Shown here: one piece after another, positions 18,745-29,345 of the stretch
Position numbering within the stretch: position 1 is the first letter of the stretch
Layout: each line of letters starts with the position of its first letter
DNA from: Cordylochernes scorpioides
Lineage: Eukaryota > Arthropoda > Arachnida > Pseudoscorpiones > Chernetidae
Direction: 5' to 3'
Length of the DNA stretch: 64,000 nucleotides
Assembly: GCA_030710605.1 (NCBI GenBank)
Contig: CP092880.1
Coordinates: 19,901,791 to 19,965,790, forward strand
Translations under genes and position numbers: made by a program
Notes under the pieces: generated by a model
The model's database searches: none
What the model was told of the DNA's origin: nothing
Seen by the model: the letters and a program-made list of their open reading frames with translations, nothing else

Positions 18745-20195
18745 TCATTTACATCTAAAGGTGTCTACAACGTTCTTCATGATGTTGGCTATTATTGCGG
18801 GGTCACTGAGAGCCTTTTTGATAGCGCTCTCTAGTTGGTTGACCTTAGTGGCTGAAGGAGGATTGGGACGTTCTTTATCGACATATGGAGTTTTATTCTT
18901 GTTTTGAGTGGGTTGGGGAATTTCAGAAGGGTTTGGAACTGTTGGGTTGGATTTTTCTTTTTCTGTATTGGGGTTTGGTTTCTTATTAATTTGGGGCACT
19001 CTATTTATTTTTCTGTATAGTGGGCAACCACGCCAACTTGCTGTATGCTGACCCTGGCAGTTTGCATATTTAGGTGGGACTTCTTTTTCTTTGGCGCATT
19101 CGGATATGAGATGATTTTCTCCACATTCACACATTTAGGAGTTTCCCTGCATTCAAACTGAGAGTGCCCAAAGTTTTGGCACCTAGGGCATTGTCCGGGG
19201 CCTTTGGGAGCCCTGTAAGCCTCGACGTTGCACTTCATGTCGCAGAGATCTGTGATATTGTAAATTTCTTTATTCCTTGCAGTCTTGGGAAGGGTTACCT
19301 GGATTAGCGGGAACTCCTCCTTTGTTCTTGAATTTTGTAGTCTTGCAAGTTTGGACATCTCGAATCCCTTGTTTTCCAGATCCTCTTGTATTTCGGGGAT
19401 GGGGATGCAGCGGTCGAGACCTCTGTCGACCACTCTAAGGCTCTTTTCGTCGTTTAAGATCTTGAAGTGGAAAGTGTAGTGGCGATCTTCCAACCACTCG
19501 GTAGCTGTCCGGTAGTCTGATGTTGTGTGAGTCTGAACGTTGATATATCGGCATGATGTGTAAAATTCTGGCTTTTGTTTTGTACACTTGTCAAGACCAT
19601 CTCTAAAGCCTGACCATTCCTTTACTCCGCTTATTTTAATTGGTGGTATTCTGATCTTGGGGTTAGGGGTGGGGTCGTTAGGTTTGTTATTCGATGTTTC
19701 GTTAGGTTTCTTTGATGGGTTCGAGTTTTTATGGTTTTGTTCATGATTTGGCATTTTGTTTGGTGTCACTTCGATTTCCATTTCGACTGTTTCTGCTTCA
19801 TGAGGTTTTTCAGGCTGTTTCTTTTGTATTTTTGGTTCAGGATTACCTTGTGACCTTTGGTTGGAGCACCAGGTTGTTTTTTGCGTTGTTGTTTCTTTTG
19901 CGGCTACTGGTGATTTTTCTCTTGGGCGCTTCGCGGGAGCCTTTGTAGTATCGTCTTCTAGGTAGTTTGAGCGCAGTTCGCACAGTTCCCTTTCGTAAAA
20001 GTCAATAACATTTATTAGCTCGGCAAAGGTGGTTTCGACCGCGCCGCTGTATTTTTTCAAAGCTTGGAATTCTTTTTCATTTTTTAATTCTGGGCATTCT
20101 GGCAGTTTCCAAATTGAATATTTACGGGTACCTACCGGGTATTTGGGGTTGGTAAAATTAGTGTTGGGGACTTCTGGTGCAGGGAGGTCTTCCAT
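18745..20195 (-). pseudogene. LINE ORF1, Gag-like nucleic-acid-binding protein, frameshifted
   Basis: Starts at the ATG whose complement is at 20193-20195 (MEDLPAPEV); the frame is open further upstream only because it runs into Helitron sequence. The N-terminal part is Lys/Pro-rich. Then comes a domain of the PRE_C2HC type (SGVKEWSGFRDGL to CNVEAYRAPKGPGQ), followed by zinc knuckles: CPRCQNFGHSQFEC, then CGENHLISEC and CANCQ-type (here YANCQ). A one-base shift near 19130 separates the first knuckle from the rest, which continues in another frame to 18745. Such ORF1 proteins coat the LINE RNA and are typical of Jockey-clade elements. Confidence 0.85.
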
Positions 20196-20325
20196 GGTTC
20201 GTGTTTTTCGTGTGGGACTCGAAATTCTTTTCTCGCGGGACGTTTTACAAGAGTGACATCCACGGCGCCAATTTATAATTGTAACGAATAGTATTTGAAT
20301 AAAAACATTTAATCGGGTAAAACCT

Positions 20326-20503
20326 AAATAAGTAGGTGGATGAGAGGGTAACACCTCGGTTCCCGACAGTCATGAACCGGGATTGAATCCCGCGTTAAAA
20401 ATTGTTTAATATGTGAATAGCCTTCACATATTATTCATTGTTCAATTATCATGAACTAGGTTGCTCTTGCTGAGCGGTACCTATTAATGTTATTTGAACC
20501 AGC
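20326..20503 (+). mobile_element. SINE-A, copy 5, in the Helitron 3' end
   Basis: Plus orientation, decayed head (AGTAGGTGGATGAGAGGGT), B box GGGATTGAATCCC, tail CTAGGTTGCTCTTGCTGAGC. It sits between two CGGGTAAAACCT copies (20314-20325 and 20504-20515), a clear 12-bp target duplication that splits the Helitron just before its hairpin. Confidence 0.9.
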
Positions 20504-20541
20504 CGGGTAAAACCTGTGCGTTGCCCGGGTCATTCGGATAG

Positions 20542-20836
20542 TATTAAATATTTTACAGAATGTAATGTTGTATATAATGATTCTTTCTGTCTCTGCTGTC
20601 CCACTTGCATAGAGAGCAAGAATACTTCGTGTTTCCTTTCAGCAAGCCCTGTTAAATTCCTATTGTTCCCTATTACGATAGACAGAGATTTTGATTTGTT
20701 GTAACAAAAGGATCCTTTGCTTTAATCTTGATCTAAGGATTTCTGCTGCTTCTTATGATTGCCCTAGATCCCTAAATAGATAATTTAATGATGTCTGATC
20801 AAATAAATGTGGAATGCTACTCTCATTTGAAATAAA
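20542..20836. other. Flank of the H1 Helitron, no gene seen
   Basis: Unique-looking AT-rich sequence without recognised elements. It differs from the flank after the deleted H1 copy at 24828, so the two Helitron 3' ends do not share a downstream flank. Confidence 0.45.
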
Positions 20837-21199
20837 TTAAGGGTCTTCTAATTGATGATCATCTGCAAATGCTGTGTCATTATCATTCTTTTTGATATAG
20901 GATTCTTGAACCGTTTTAGGAATCGGTATGGGATTCTCGAGGTCGTGAGGAATAGGTTGCTTAGCTGATGGTATATCAGGATAAAAGTTAGCTTGCTTAT
21001 TTTCGCTATTAAGACCTGTGGTTTTGCAGACACAGAAATAACAATCGTCATGGTGATTTTTTGGTTCTCGCGAAAACCATTGGTACACCAAAAGGCATAC
21101 CTTCTGATTTCCCCGATTTCCATTGCAAAAGCCCTTGATATCACGTTCCGCACACACTATGAGGGCACCACCACTTGTCTTAATCACCTTAGGCCACAC
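20837..21199 (-). pseudogene. Fragment of an arthropod orphan family (N-terminal part)
   Basis: A 120-residue open stretch includes WFSREPKNHHDDCYFC, followed by NSENK, FYPDIPSAKQPIPHD and IPIP. I recall this Trp-x-x-Glu-Pro-x-x-His-His-Asp-Asp-Cys-Tyr-Phe-Cys plus Pro-Ser-Ala-x-x-Pro-x-Pro-His arrangement from large uncharacterised protein families repeated many times in arthropod genomes. The rest of the protein is absent here; a C-terminal part of what I believe is the same family lies at 54900-55970. Function unknown. The frame opens at a GTG with no start context, so it is a fragment. Confidence 0.6.
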
Positions 21200-21483
21200 T
21201 AAAATATTCTTTATAGCATTCTTTTATCTTTGGGGTGATACGCTTCCTCTGCATGGGAATTGTAAATTTTTCACAAATGTAGCAGAAATTTAAAGTCAAT
21301 ATCTTCAAAATATTTTGATGACAGCGATGACATCAGCTTCTTTATAAAATTAAATATTTTTCAAAAAATTGAGCTAATTTTGAAAAATGAAGGTTATATT
21401 CATGATCTACGGATTGAGATTTACTAGAAACAACTTTCAAATATTGTGAAGAAAAAAGTGTGTACTAGTGTTATTAGATACAA

Positions 21484-21690
21484 AATTATTTCGGGGAAAT
21501 TTCATAAAGCAGACCACGGGCGAAGCCAGTTAATTTTTAATAGGCAGGAACAAAATTCTTGCAGCAAAGCATCTCTCTATAAAAATATCGCTTCTCAACT
21601 TTTTGGCTGAGATCAGTATATCTATAGTATATAGTATAGAAAAGTATCAGCAGAGTATTTGCTCGGAAAATATTTTTTATCAAATATTCG
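21484..21690 (+). mobile_element. Helitron H1-like fragment with U2-like block
   Basis: Contains GACCACGGGCGAAGCCAGTT and GCAGGAACAAAATTCT as in H1, then ATCGCTTCTC and a U2 snRNA-like continuation (21587-21616). Neither Helitron end is visible. Degenerate CCCGGCGAACCCCGG near 21719 may be another hairpin remnant. Confidence 0.6.
21587..21616 (+). pseudogene. U2 snRNA 5'-end-like fragment
   Basis: ATCGCTTCTC, then a changed AACT, then TTTTGGCTGAGATCA. This is about 30 nt of the conserved U2 5' end with three or four substitutions, starting exactly at the U2 first base. H1 copies elsewhere keep only ATCGCTTCTC at this position. Confidence 0.68.
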
Positions 21691-22083
21691 TTAAGCTAAC
21701 TTCCCCTCGAGTGAAATCCCGGCGAACCCCGGTACATCCGTCAGTATATATTTATATAAATAATTAAACCTAAATACGAAATATGCGTAGGCTATCGAAA
21801 GATCTCTCTAACCACTCTTGTTGTAGGTCAGACTTCCAATTATCACTTGATCAATATCTGTTTCGTTTTCTGCTTTAGCAATTGCATTTTACAATCTATG
21901 TATTTCTAATATTGATATGTTTTCAGCATATATCGACCAGTTTGCATTTTCCCCCCTGAATTTTCATGTAGATTTTTGTTTATTGAACGAATAATTGTTT
22001 TTTTTATCTTATATCAAATACTATAGTAGAGTGATCAGAAGTTTTAGATATTTCGGCAGTGTGCCTATTCTTTATCGGTTCGG

Positions 22084-22256
22084 TTCCAAAATCACTTTAT
22101 TAGGTACTGCTCAACAAGAGCAACCTAGTTTATAATAGTTGAAACAAAGAATAATATACATAGGTTATTTATATATTAAACAAAATGTTAACACGGGATT
22201 CAATCCCGGTTCATGACTGTCGGGAATCGAGGGTGTTACCCACTCGTCCACCGACT
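22084..22256 (-). mobile_element. SINE-A, copy 6
   Basis: Complete minus-strand copy. TTCCAAAATCACTTTATTAG (tail) at the left, CACTCGTCCACCGACTT (head) at the right, with intact A and B boxes. One of the best-preserved copies. Confidence 0.9.
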
Positions 22257-23352
22257 TTTATGCGTTATTGATTCATTATCGAATTCAATTAATGTTTATT
22301 AGAAATAGTAAGATCTATTATAATAGTATATAGACAAGTGTTGATTTTTAGGTTATAAATGTATAGATTAGCTTCTTCAATAAGGTAGGTCTACAAAATT
22401 TTAAGAAGTTTTTGATGTTTGAGCATTTAAAATGCTTTTTGGTAATCCAATGGCGCTTATTCCGAATCTGCTCTTAGTTTTTCTGTATGTCATCAAAATC
22501 TATAGATAATGACCATAAAGTGTTTTTCACCAAAATAATATTCTCATAAAGAAAACTGCCAAGTCATCATGATTGCTTCATAATTTTTACAATCGTCACA
22601 TCTCAAAGTTCTTCTAAAACATGTGCCATTAACTTGATATAAAAATAAAATTTTAACAATTACTACAGTAAATAAAGTATTTTTTTGTTATAACGCTCTC
22701 AGTTTTTATTTGCGTTCAATGTGTTTTACGTATCGCTTATATGGACTGATATACCACATTGTAGCTTAAATATGTATATGTTGTATCTCTGAAAATGGAT
22801 GAAATGCATAAAAACTAACATTATATTTGTGATCAGCACCTCAAATTAAATCAGAAACTGATGCATTACCAAAAACATATTTTTCAGTGTAGACCAGTGT
22901 AATAGGTTGTAGTCTATATCCGCTGAAATTAGTTACCTTATTTTATCAAACTGGATGACGAGAATCGAAATCACAGCAAAGGATTAAAAGCTGGTCTTCG
23001 TAAGTTCCAAGCAAATTTTTTATGAAAGTCAATTGATAAAAAACTATGAAATAAGATATAACATGTAAATAAACTATATTTATTGTAAGAATATTACTCT
23101 AAAAAATGTAAATTTTTATAATTTTTAGGCCCTCTCTCTCTAATACTAGAAATAATTTGTATAAATATATTTGAAACTATGCACATAAAGTAGTTTGAAC
23201 ATTTACATGCAAATTTCCACATAGGATATAAGCGTGTATTTTGTGAAAAAAAGAATAAATATCGCAAAGAAAATCAAAATTTTGTGATTAAGTAGAAAAT
23301 TTGAGGATTTCTTCAAAATAACTATAAAGTGAGTAATAATTTGGAAACTAAA
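22257..23352. other. AT-rich region upstream of the acidic-protein paralogue
   Basis: No gene recognised. AAG-GTGAGT at 23326-23334 matches a 5' splice site and lies directly before the paralogue's ORF. A (TC)n run is near 23132. Confidence 0.4.
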
Positions 23353-23805
23353 ATGAAAGATCAAAAGAAAGCTGCTTCAACTAGAGAAATGAGTCAATTC
23401 ACAAAAGATCTAAAAGCTATGTATGAAATCATAGTAAAAAAGAGGCACACAAATATGGAAGAGGAAGAGGAGACTTCAGCAGAAGATGATGAAGAATATA
23501 TGTCAGCGGAGGAAGATCTTGACGAAGTTATTCATATTCCACCTGAGCTTAGATACTGGCCTGAAGATGATGAAAGCTATTTGCTGACTGATGAAGAAAT
23601 TGAAGCTTCTTGTGAAGAAGAGGAGAGTTCAGAGGAAGATGATGAAGAATATATGACAGCGGAGGAAGAAGAAGAAACAGAAAATATTTTAGAATGGCTG
23701 GAGAAAAATAATATTGGAAAAGATTGTGGTAGATCATCGCCACACAAGCCAGTAAAGGAATTACTGAAACAACTTGGAGCAGGTGACTTATATAAATTAA
23801 AATAG
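23353..23805 (+). CDS. Short paralogue of the acidic Lys/Glu-rich protein
   Basis: 150 aa from the ATG at 23353. The N-terminal 35 residues (MKDQKKAASTREMSQF) are unlike the long paralogue. From residue about 45 it matches the last 88 residues of the 7558 gene (VIHIPPELRYWPEDDESYL, EEIEASCEEEE, LEWLEKNNIGKDCGRSS, AGDLYKLK), with an extra repeat of an EEDDEEYMTAEE block. 3' UTR and AATAAA (23961-23966) are shared. A GTGAGT donor-like string overlaps the frame upstream, so the true first exon may differ. It may be a truncated duplicate or a functional short form; the intact frame and the near-identical C terminus suggest constraint or very recent duplication. Confidence 0.6.
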   Translation: MKDQKKAASTREMSQFTKDLKAMYEIIVKKRHTNMEEEEETSAEDDEEYMSAEEDLDEVIHIPPELRYWPEDDESYLLTDEEIEASCEEEESSEEDDEEYMTAEEEEETENILEWLEKNNIGKDCGRSSPHKPVKELLKQLGAGDLYKLK

Positions 23806-24035
23806 AATGCATTTTCGAAACCAAATTATATCTCATCGAAATAGTGAATTTTTAATAAAATTATAATTTAAACTTGAAGAATCATTATATATTATTACCT
23901 TTTATAGTTTAATAATATGAAATTTGATATTACAAGAGTGTAACTTTTTATATTCATTTAAATAAAGTGATTTTATTAAAATGTTTTCAATATCATTTGT
24001 ATATTCTACCGATTAAATTTACAAAATTAGTGTTA

Positions 24036-24202
24036 CAATAGAACCTCCCTTAAGCGAGCACCCCACTAGTGGACACCTCTATACAAAGGACAGTTTTCAT
24101 TTGCAAAATTACCATTTTTACTATTTAGCAACTCTTTGGATACCTTTCCATAAAAGAAATTTGACTCTGCAATTAGGTATTCTTTACAAGGAGGTTTTAC
24201 TG
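24036..24202 (+). mobile_element. pogo-like MITE P, copy in duplication unit 2
   Basis: Same insertion as 9994-10160, with a few substitutions; TA duplication and both ends visible. Confidence 0.85.
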
Positions 24203-24212
24203 TATATCCCTA

Positions 24213-24570
24213 CTAGACGGATGACCGGGCTTCGCCCCGGGATTGACCCGTGTGCATATCTACCCGAGTGATATATATTTAGATAAGATTTTTTTATAAT
24301 TGTTTGTTATTAGCATTATCTATTTGTTTGCATCAGCATAATTTAATCTAATCTTTGATAGAGGGCGGTGTTCGTGAGCTAAGTAGAATAATTTGAATAT
24401 ATAGTTTTAATAATTGATTTATATATGTTTTAAAATAGCCTATCGTCTTCCCCGTATTTTTTTACCTATGTATGGAAATTTTGGTTTGAATTAGTGAACT
24501 ACTGCGAATTTGTATACCGGACATAAAAACAAACAAACAAACATACAAACTTTGATTTTATATATATAGA
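24213..24570 (-). mobile_element. Helitron family H2, copy in duplication unit 2
   Basis: Same insertion as 10171-10525: CTAG at 24213, hairpin CCGGGCTTCGCCCCGGG, and on the minus strand a TCTATATATATAAAATC start. Confidence 0.82.
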
Positions 24571-24828
24571 TATATATAAAAGTCAGTAAATATATGTATG
24601 TATGTGTGTTTGTTCCTATGTCGGCTATACACGTCCACAATACGTAACTAATCTGACTGAAATTTTTATAAAAATTTATAAAAATATCGCTTCTCTGACA
24701 CAAAGTTTGGAGCGGGACGTTTCACAAGAGTGACATCCACGGCGCCAATTTATAATTGTAACGAATAGTATTTGAATAAAAACATTTAATCTGGTAAAAC
24801 CCGGGTGTTGCCCGGGTCATTCGGCTAG
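24571..24828 (+). mobile_element. Helitron H1, internally deleted copy
   Basis: 5' part to about 24666, then a direct jump to ATATCGCTTCTCTGACACAA and the H1 3' end, with hairpin CCCGGGTGTTGCCCGGG and CTAG at 24825-24828. About 450 bp of H1 interior is missing. Its partner in unit 1 still has that interior. Confidence 0.82.
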
Positions 24829-25029
24829 TAAAATATAAATATGAAGGAATAAGTTTATATTGTGGTGGTTCGTATGGTTTTGAATTATTGATTGAATTAT
24901 TCATTCCAAGGTATTTTAATTTTATTACAGATATAATATAAAAATGAATATCAATGTTAATTATTATCGTTTCAAATTAAAATCTAGTAAAGAAGAGTTT
25001 TAAAAGGTTTGATGAAAATGGATGGATGA

Positions 25030-25185
25030 AAAATCGCCGTTCGCTCGTGGAGGCGTCAAAAACAATGGTTTCCTTCCCCTTGCTTACCACGTCACCGCCG
25101 CCGCGCATGCGCCGACAAGCGTACCCGGCTGGCCGAGGTGGTGGAGGTTGAAAGGGCTGTTCAAAATTGGCGGTGGGTCAAAACA
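25030..25185. other. GC-rich island in AT-rich surroundings
   Basis: CCACGTCACCGCCGCCGCGCATGCGCCGAC and nearby sequence stand out by CpG density. A 63-residue ORF (25022-25213) crosses it but shows no recognised family. It could be a host exon or promoter, or part of an unknown element. Confidence 0.35.
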
Positions 25186-25240
25186 CCGTCACAATATAAT
25201 GATAAATATATGAATAAATAGATGTGAATATATAAAATAA

Positions 25241-25940
25241 CTAGCTGAATGACCCGGGCAACGCCCGGGTTTTACCCAAATAAATGTTTTTATTGAAATA
25301 CTATTCATTACAATTATAAATTGGCGCCGTGGATGTTACTCTTGTGAAACTTCCCGCTCCAAACTTTGTGTCTGAGAAGCGATATTTTTATAGAGAGATG
25401 ATCTGGCTTTGTGTCTTCTGCTCGAATGAATGTTTTTCTGTTAGAATTTTGTTCCTGCATACTAAAAATGAACTGGCTTCACCCGTTGTCTCTGCTTTTT
25501 GGATTTTTTTCCGTTATAATTTGGTATCAGATAATCAAACATGACTTTTTGTCATCATCATTTTTTGACTATAAAACAACTATTTTTGCCCAGAACCTGT
25601 CAATTTAAATTTTTCTTGGCTAATAATCCAATAAATATATCTTCCAGATTTTTCTCTATGTTCTGTTAAAACACGCTTTACATGTACATCAGGTCAGCTG
25701 ATATTACCTCCAATCTTCACCGCTAGAGGCGCTGCCTGCGAGCGAAAGGGAAAATTCGCAATGTAATTTGCAAATAACTCAAATAATATTCGGGATAGAG
25801 ACCTGAAAATTTCACTATAAGTTTTTCCAGATTCTACTCTATATACTGTTAAAATATCAGTCAGATTAGTTACGTATTGTGGACGTGTATAGCCGACATA
25901 AGAACAAACACACATACATACATGACTTTTATATATATAG
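25241..25940 (-). mobile_element. Helitron H1, near-complete copy
   Basis: Reverse orientation: CTAG at 25241-25244, hairpin CCCGGGCAACGCCCGGG, GGCGCCGTGGATG, then the full interior (GCGATATTTTTATAGAG, CAGCTGATATTACC, CGCTAGAGGCGCTGCCTGCG) to CGTGTATAGCCGACAT and CATGACTTTTATATATA at 25940. About 700 bp, so it shows the uninterrupted H1 structure. No coding capacity. Confidence 0.85.
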
Positions 25941-26261
25941 GGATTATTAGCTATACCCATATTGATACAAGGGCCACTGAGGGACAAGATGGACAGTTAC
26001 AATAAGAACATATATGGTGTCAATGATTGGTCGCACCATATTTAAATATGTATGAGATATTGAGTAAATGGAAGGAATCTAAGTGAGTACAAGTTCTTAT
26101 CTTCCTCTCATAATAATGATGAGGTGTGATGTCTTAATTCATTGAGCGACAGCAAAGCAGATGAAAAGTGCTTAAGGTTTAATCAATTTAAAAAAAACCT
26201 TAAGACAGTTTGTCCTCTATAACGTTGTTATTCAGTGACTCTTCAGTTTTGAAATACTATA

Positions 26262-26401
26262 CTCATGGACAGAATTTAAGGAAGTTGTACCTATTAGCAT
26301 GTATACCGTTATTCAGACAATAGCTCTGAAAGATATTTAAGACACGGTGACCTTTATTGAAGATACACAAGATAACCAAGTGTGAACAAAATTGCTTCTG
26401 T
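26262..26401 (+). mobile_element. Tc1-like MITE T, partial copy
   Basis: CTCATGGACAGAATTTAAGG after TA, then GCATGTATACCGTTATTCAG and TGACCTTTATTGAAGATACA. It matches one unit of the tandem MITE at 45467-45908 in reverse. The far end (GTGTGAACAAAATTGC) corresponds to the element's internal flank, so the copy is partial. Confidence 0.65.
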
Positions 26402-27768
26402 TACCTTCAAAAGAAGAAGAAAAAAAAAGACTACCGGCGATATAAAGAATTTCTAATTTTATGAAACTTTCCTCATTCCTGCATGATTTCTACATTTCTG
26501 ATCGGATAATCTGTATAAGACTAAAATGTCTTAATAGAGCTTTTTTGTTGTAATTTTATAAAACTTTCTTAAGTTTTGTTCATGAGGGTAATTTAATCTG
26601 AAGTCATTTACCGAATGAATTTTTAACGATGACGATATTAAGGCAAAAATTGCCAAACTTGATTTATTAAGGTAAAAAAAATATATTGAAATGAAAAAAT
26701 GATTTTATTTAATACTGGTTGTTATGAGAGGAAAAAAATTACGTTAATTATATATTGAAAAATATCTATAATCACAGAACACTGGAATGAAAAATGTTGA
26801 AGGAGAGTTTGGCTATCAGTGGTAAACCATCCCGGCGGTTTCGTCATTGGAAGGTTTCGACACTGGCGTGAGAGGTTAGGTCGTACATTATTTTCACCTT
26901 TAACTGAACGTAAGTTGAAATGTTTCGTATATACTTGGAATGTAGCTGAGGGAATTAACATTCCTTATTTCTTATTTCAAACCAAACGACAAAAAAAAAT
27001 CCTCGCCATTTTAAACTAATGTATATGCGCCAGTAAAGTCACAATTTCAACCAGATTTGATTTTTTTCGAAATATTCTTTAACGTTTTTCTTAATAATAT
27101 TCGTTCTCTATCAGAATGGAACATTTCTAAGAATTTAAAAGTTATAAAATATCTTTGAACATTATATTTTCATTGATTTTTATATTTAGAATAAGGATAA
27201 CCAAAATCCTTATAGATAAAGTAATGCGTTCTGAAACTTGAAATAGCAGCATATATGCATATAGCTGTAAATAATAATTTTATTTTTAGTCAAATGATAA
27301 TTATATTGATTTTTCTATGATTAAATATTTATTTAACAGAATATTTTTAATAGTAAATTAAATTTTATTGCCATCTCTCTCCATCTATCTAAATTTATTT
27401 GTGTAAAATTTTAATTTTTAATAGTAAGATACAAAAATTGTTCATTAGATTTATTATTTTGAAAGAAATATACAATTAATTTATAACAAACAACAATTCT
27501 AAGAAGAAGAAAAATTTGAAGAATTTTAAAACCTTTTGTTCCGAAAAGATATAAGAATCGTAAGTTATTTTTCGGTTATTTTTTTTAAATCAAGATTTTT
27601 ATATAGACTAAATTCACACTACCAGTATTATTAATCCACATCAACTTTATATCAATTAAATTAAAAGCGTTTCTTCCCTTTGTATATCTCCCCTGTATCT
27701 TGTGTTTAAGAACGAAATGCCTAGAATACAGTAAACTATTTCTACATATACATGCCAAGTCTTACTAC
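26402..27768. other. AT-rich intergenic region, no gene seen
   Basis: Long A/T-rich stretch. A GC-richer patch at 26819-26890 carries short ORFs on both strands without recognised similarity. No repeat ends identified. Confidence 0.4.
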
Positions 27769-27909
27769 AATAGAACCTCCATGTATAGGACAACCCTGAA
27801 GCAAAACCTTCTTTAGGAAGACTTGTCTTAGTAAAAAAAGGTATTTTTTGCGATGAAAATTCTCCTTTGTGTCCTCCAGCAGGAATTTCCTCTCATGAAA
27901 GTTCTAATG
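27769..27909 (+). mobile_element. pogo-like MITE P, diverged copy
   Basis: TA-CAATAGAACCTCCATGTATA at the left, and CTCATGAAAGTTCTAATG-TA at the right. The interior is recognisable (CTTTAGGAAGACTTGTC) but diverged. Confidence 0.65.
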
Positions 27910-28147
27910 TACAAGCTACAGTAAAACTTAATTATGGCGGGTGACACCGTAGGTTTTGGCCAGATCTGACCTATGACGTCGTCACGATGACGCGCGATGT
28001 AAACAAAGGTTACGATTGGGTCATTGTTTTTTTTTTTAAACACGATTTAATTTTTAATATTCTAAATACCTGCGATTAATTTATAGTGTCAATATATATA
28101 TTTTTTTCTAAATGGCCTTCTATTTTTAAATTTTCGCTTATAACACA

Positions 28148-28275
28148 CTAGACGAATGACCCGGGCAACGCCCGGGTTTACTCGATTAAATGTTTTATTC
28201 AAAAACTATTCGTTACACAATTATAAATTGGCGCCGTGGATGTCACTCTTGTGAAACGTCCCGCTCCAAACTTTA
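28148..28275 (-). mobile_element. Helitron H1 3' end
   Basis: CTAG at 28148-28151, hairpin CCCGGGCAACGCCCGGG, GGCGCCGTGGATGTCAC, ending near CGTCCCGCTCCAAACTTT. It then jumps to CAGTCAGATTAGTTACG, an H1 5' segment, so most of the interior is deleted. Fragments resembling H2 (AGAGGGCGCTGTTCGTGAGC) follow at about 28425. Confidence 0.75.
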
Positions 28276-28974
28276 CAGTCAGATTAGTTACGACATATAA
28301 ATCTTCAAATCGAGCGAGCGTCTATAAATATTTCGATTTAGATCAAGTATTCTAATTATTAGGCAAACTATTATTAATAAAATTTTGAGAAGATTTCGAT
28401 ATTAAACATATTTATAACCTTGATAGAGGGCGCTGTTCGTGAGCTAAGTAGAATAATCCTTCCTTCCTTATATCTATAAAAATTAAATTAAAAATCGATG
28501 TTTGTTATCGCATAGCGCAAAATCTACTGAATCAATCATTATGAAATTTCGCATGTAGGTAGCTGAAGATTTCGTTTAACATATAGGCTATTCAAAAAAC
28601 TAAACAAGTTAATGTGCTTTTTTTTTTAAATAAAAAACCAACAAGCGATAGTTCCAGTCTTTTACCGCTTGAGCGCAGCACTGGTCGCGACGATAAATGA
28701 ATTTGATTGGTTAATAATTACCACGTGGTTTGTTTACACGTTGAATGTTAGTTTGTTCACACGATAATGTTTTTAAAAGGTAAGATTATCCAATCGCCGT
28801 GAAACTTTAGGAAGTTATTTACTATACTACTGGGAAGATTTCTGGTTTGAATTCGATTTGAAATAAATATTCTTTGCAATTTTATTTGCAATTTTTTTAC
28901 TTTCACTCGCAAGCAGCGCCTCTCGCGGTATCTGGTGAAATTACTTTTATAAATTGTAAAAATGCTAAAATGTG

Positions 28975-29345
28975 TTCCAAGTATAATAAATTTAATTAGA
29001 AATATGGTAATATAATATTCCAAAGATGTGTTGTAAAAAAACTTGGCATTTCAATATTAATATATATTTAAAGAAAATATTGTAACGTTTTTGTGTTAAA
29101 TGTTAAAATGTTGTAATGTTAAAATATATTTTTACATTGTTAATTTAATTTGCTGTTGTTTTATAATAACGAAGATGCAAATTTATTTGTTGTTGTTTTT
29201 ATCGTTTGTTTATATAAAAAACTAGACGAATGGCCCGGGCAACGCCTGGGTTTTACCCGAGTGCGCATATATTTTTAAAACGTTTTAATTCAAATATTAT
29301 TCGTTACAATTATAAATTGGCGCCATGGATGTCTCTCTTGTGAAG
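28975..29345. repeat. Inverted duplication, left arm (partner 31525-31900)
   Basis: Contains about 245 bp of unique flank (TTCCAAGTATAATAAATTTA to TTTGTTTATATAAAA) plus a Helitron 3' end in reverse. The same material occurs in opposite orientation at 31525-31900 with few differences. Confidence 0.85.

Larger units (their letters stand above)
15920..20234 (-). mobile_element. Jockey-like LINE, near full length, degenerate
   Basis: About 4.3 kb in minus orientation with ORF1 (18745-20195) and ORF2 (about 16020-18720). Bracketed by GCGGGACGTTTC at 15908-15919 and GCGGGACGTTT at 20235-20245, an 11-12 bp target duplication within Helitron H1. Its 3' end (left side) reads on the minus strand CTAGGTTGCTCTTTTTGAGC, GGCACCTAATAAAG, TTATTTGGAA, which SINE-A shares. 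There is no long poly(A). Both ORFs contain frameshifts. Confidence 0.9.
10526..20541 (+). mobile_element. Helitron H1 interrupted by LTR, LINE and SINE insertions
   Basis: One H1 copy in four pieces: 10526-11050, 15833-15919, 20246-20325 and 20504-20541. Pieces join seamlessly when compared with the uninterrupted copies at 46151-46861 and 25241-25940. The 5' part has AAAAGTCAGTGTATGTATG and CGGCTATACACGTCCAC; the 3' part has the hairpin and a degenerate GGATAG in place of GGCTAG. Each insertion is bounded by a target duplication. It inserted directly against the H2 copy. Confidence 0.85.
23485..24667 (+). repeat. Segmental duplication, unit 2 (partner 9484-10622)
   Basis: Same order as unit 1: gene 3' end, UTR, MITE P, H2 Helitron, start of H1. 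Homology ends in H1 at the point where this copy jumps to the 3' half of H1. Confidence 0.88.

Noticed and set aside
22257..23352. Possible first exon for the short acidic paralogue
   Set aside because: A donor-like GTGAGT exists at 23329, but no clear upstream coding exon or acceptor can be tied to it.
26819..27019. 66-aa ORF in a GC-richer patch, with an overlapping ORF on the other strand
   Set aside because: No recognised similarity, and both strands are equally open, so there is no support for a gene.
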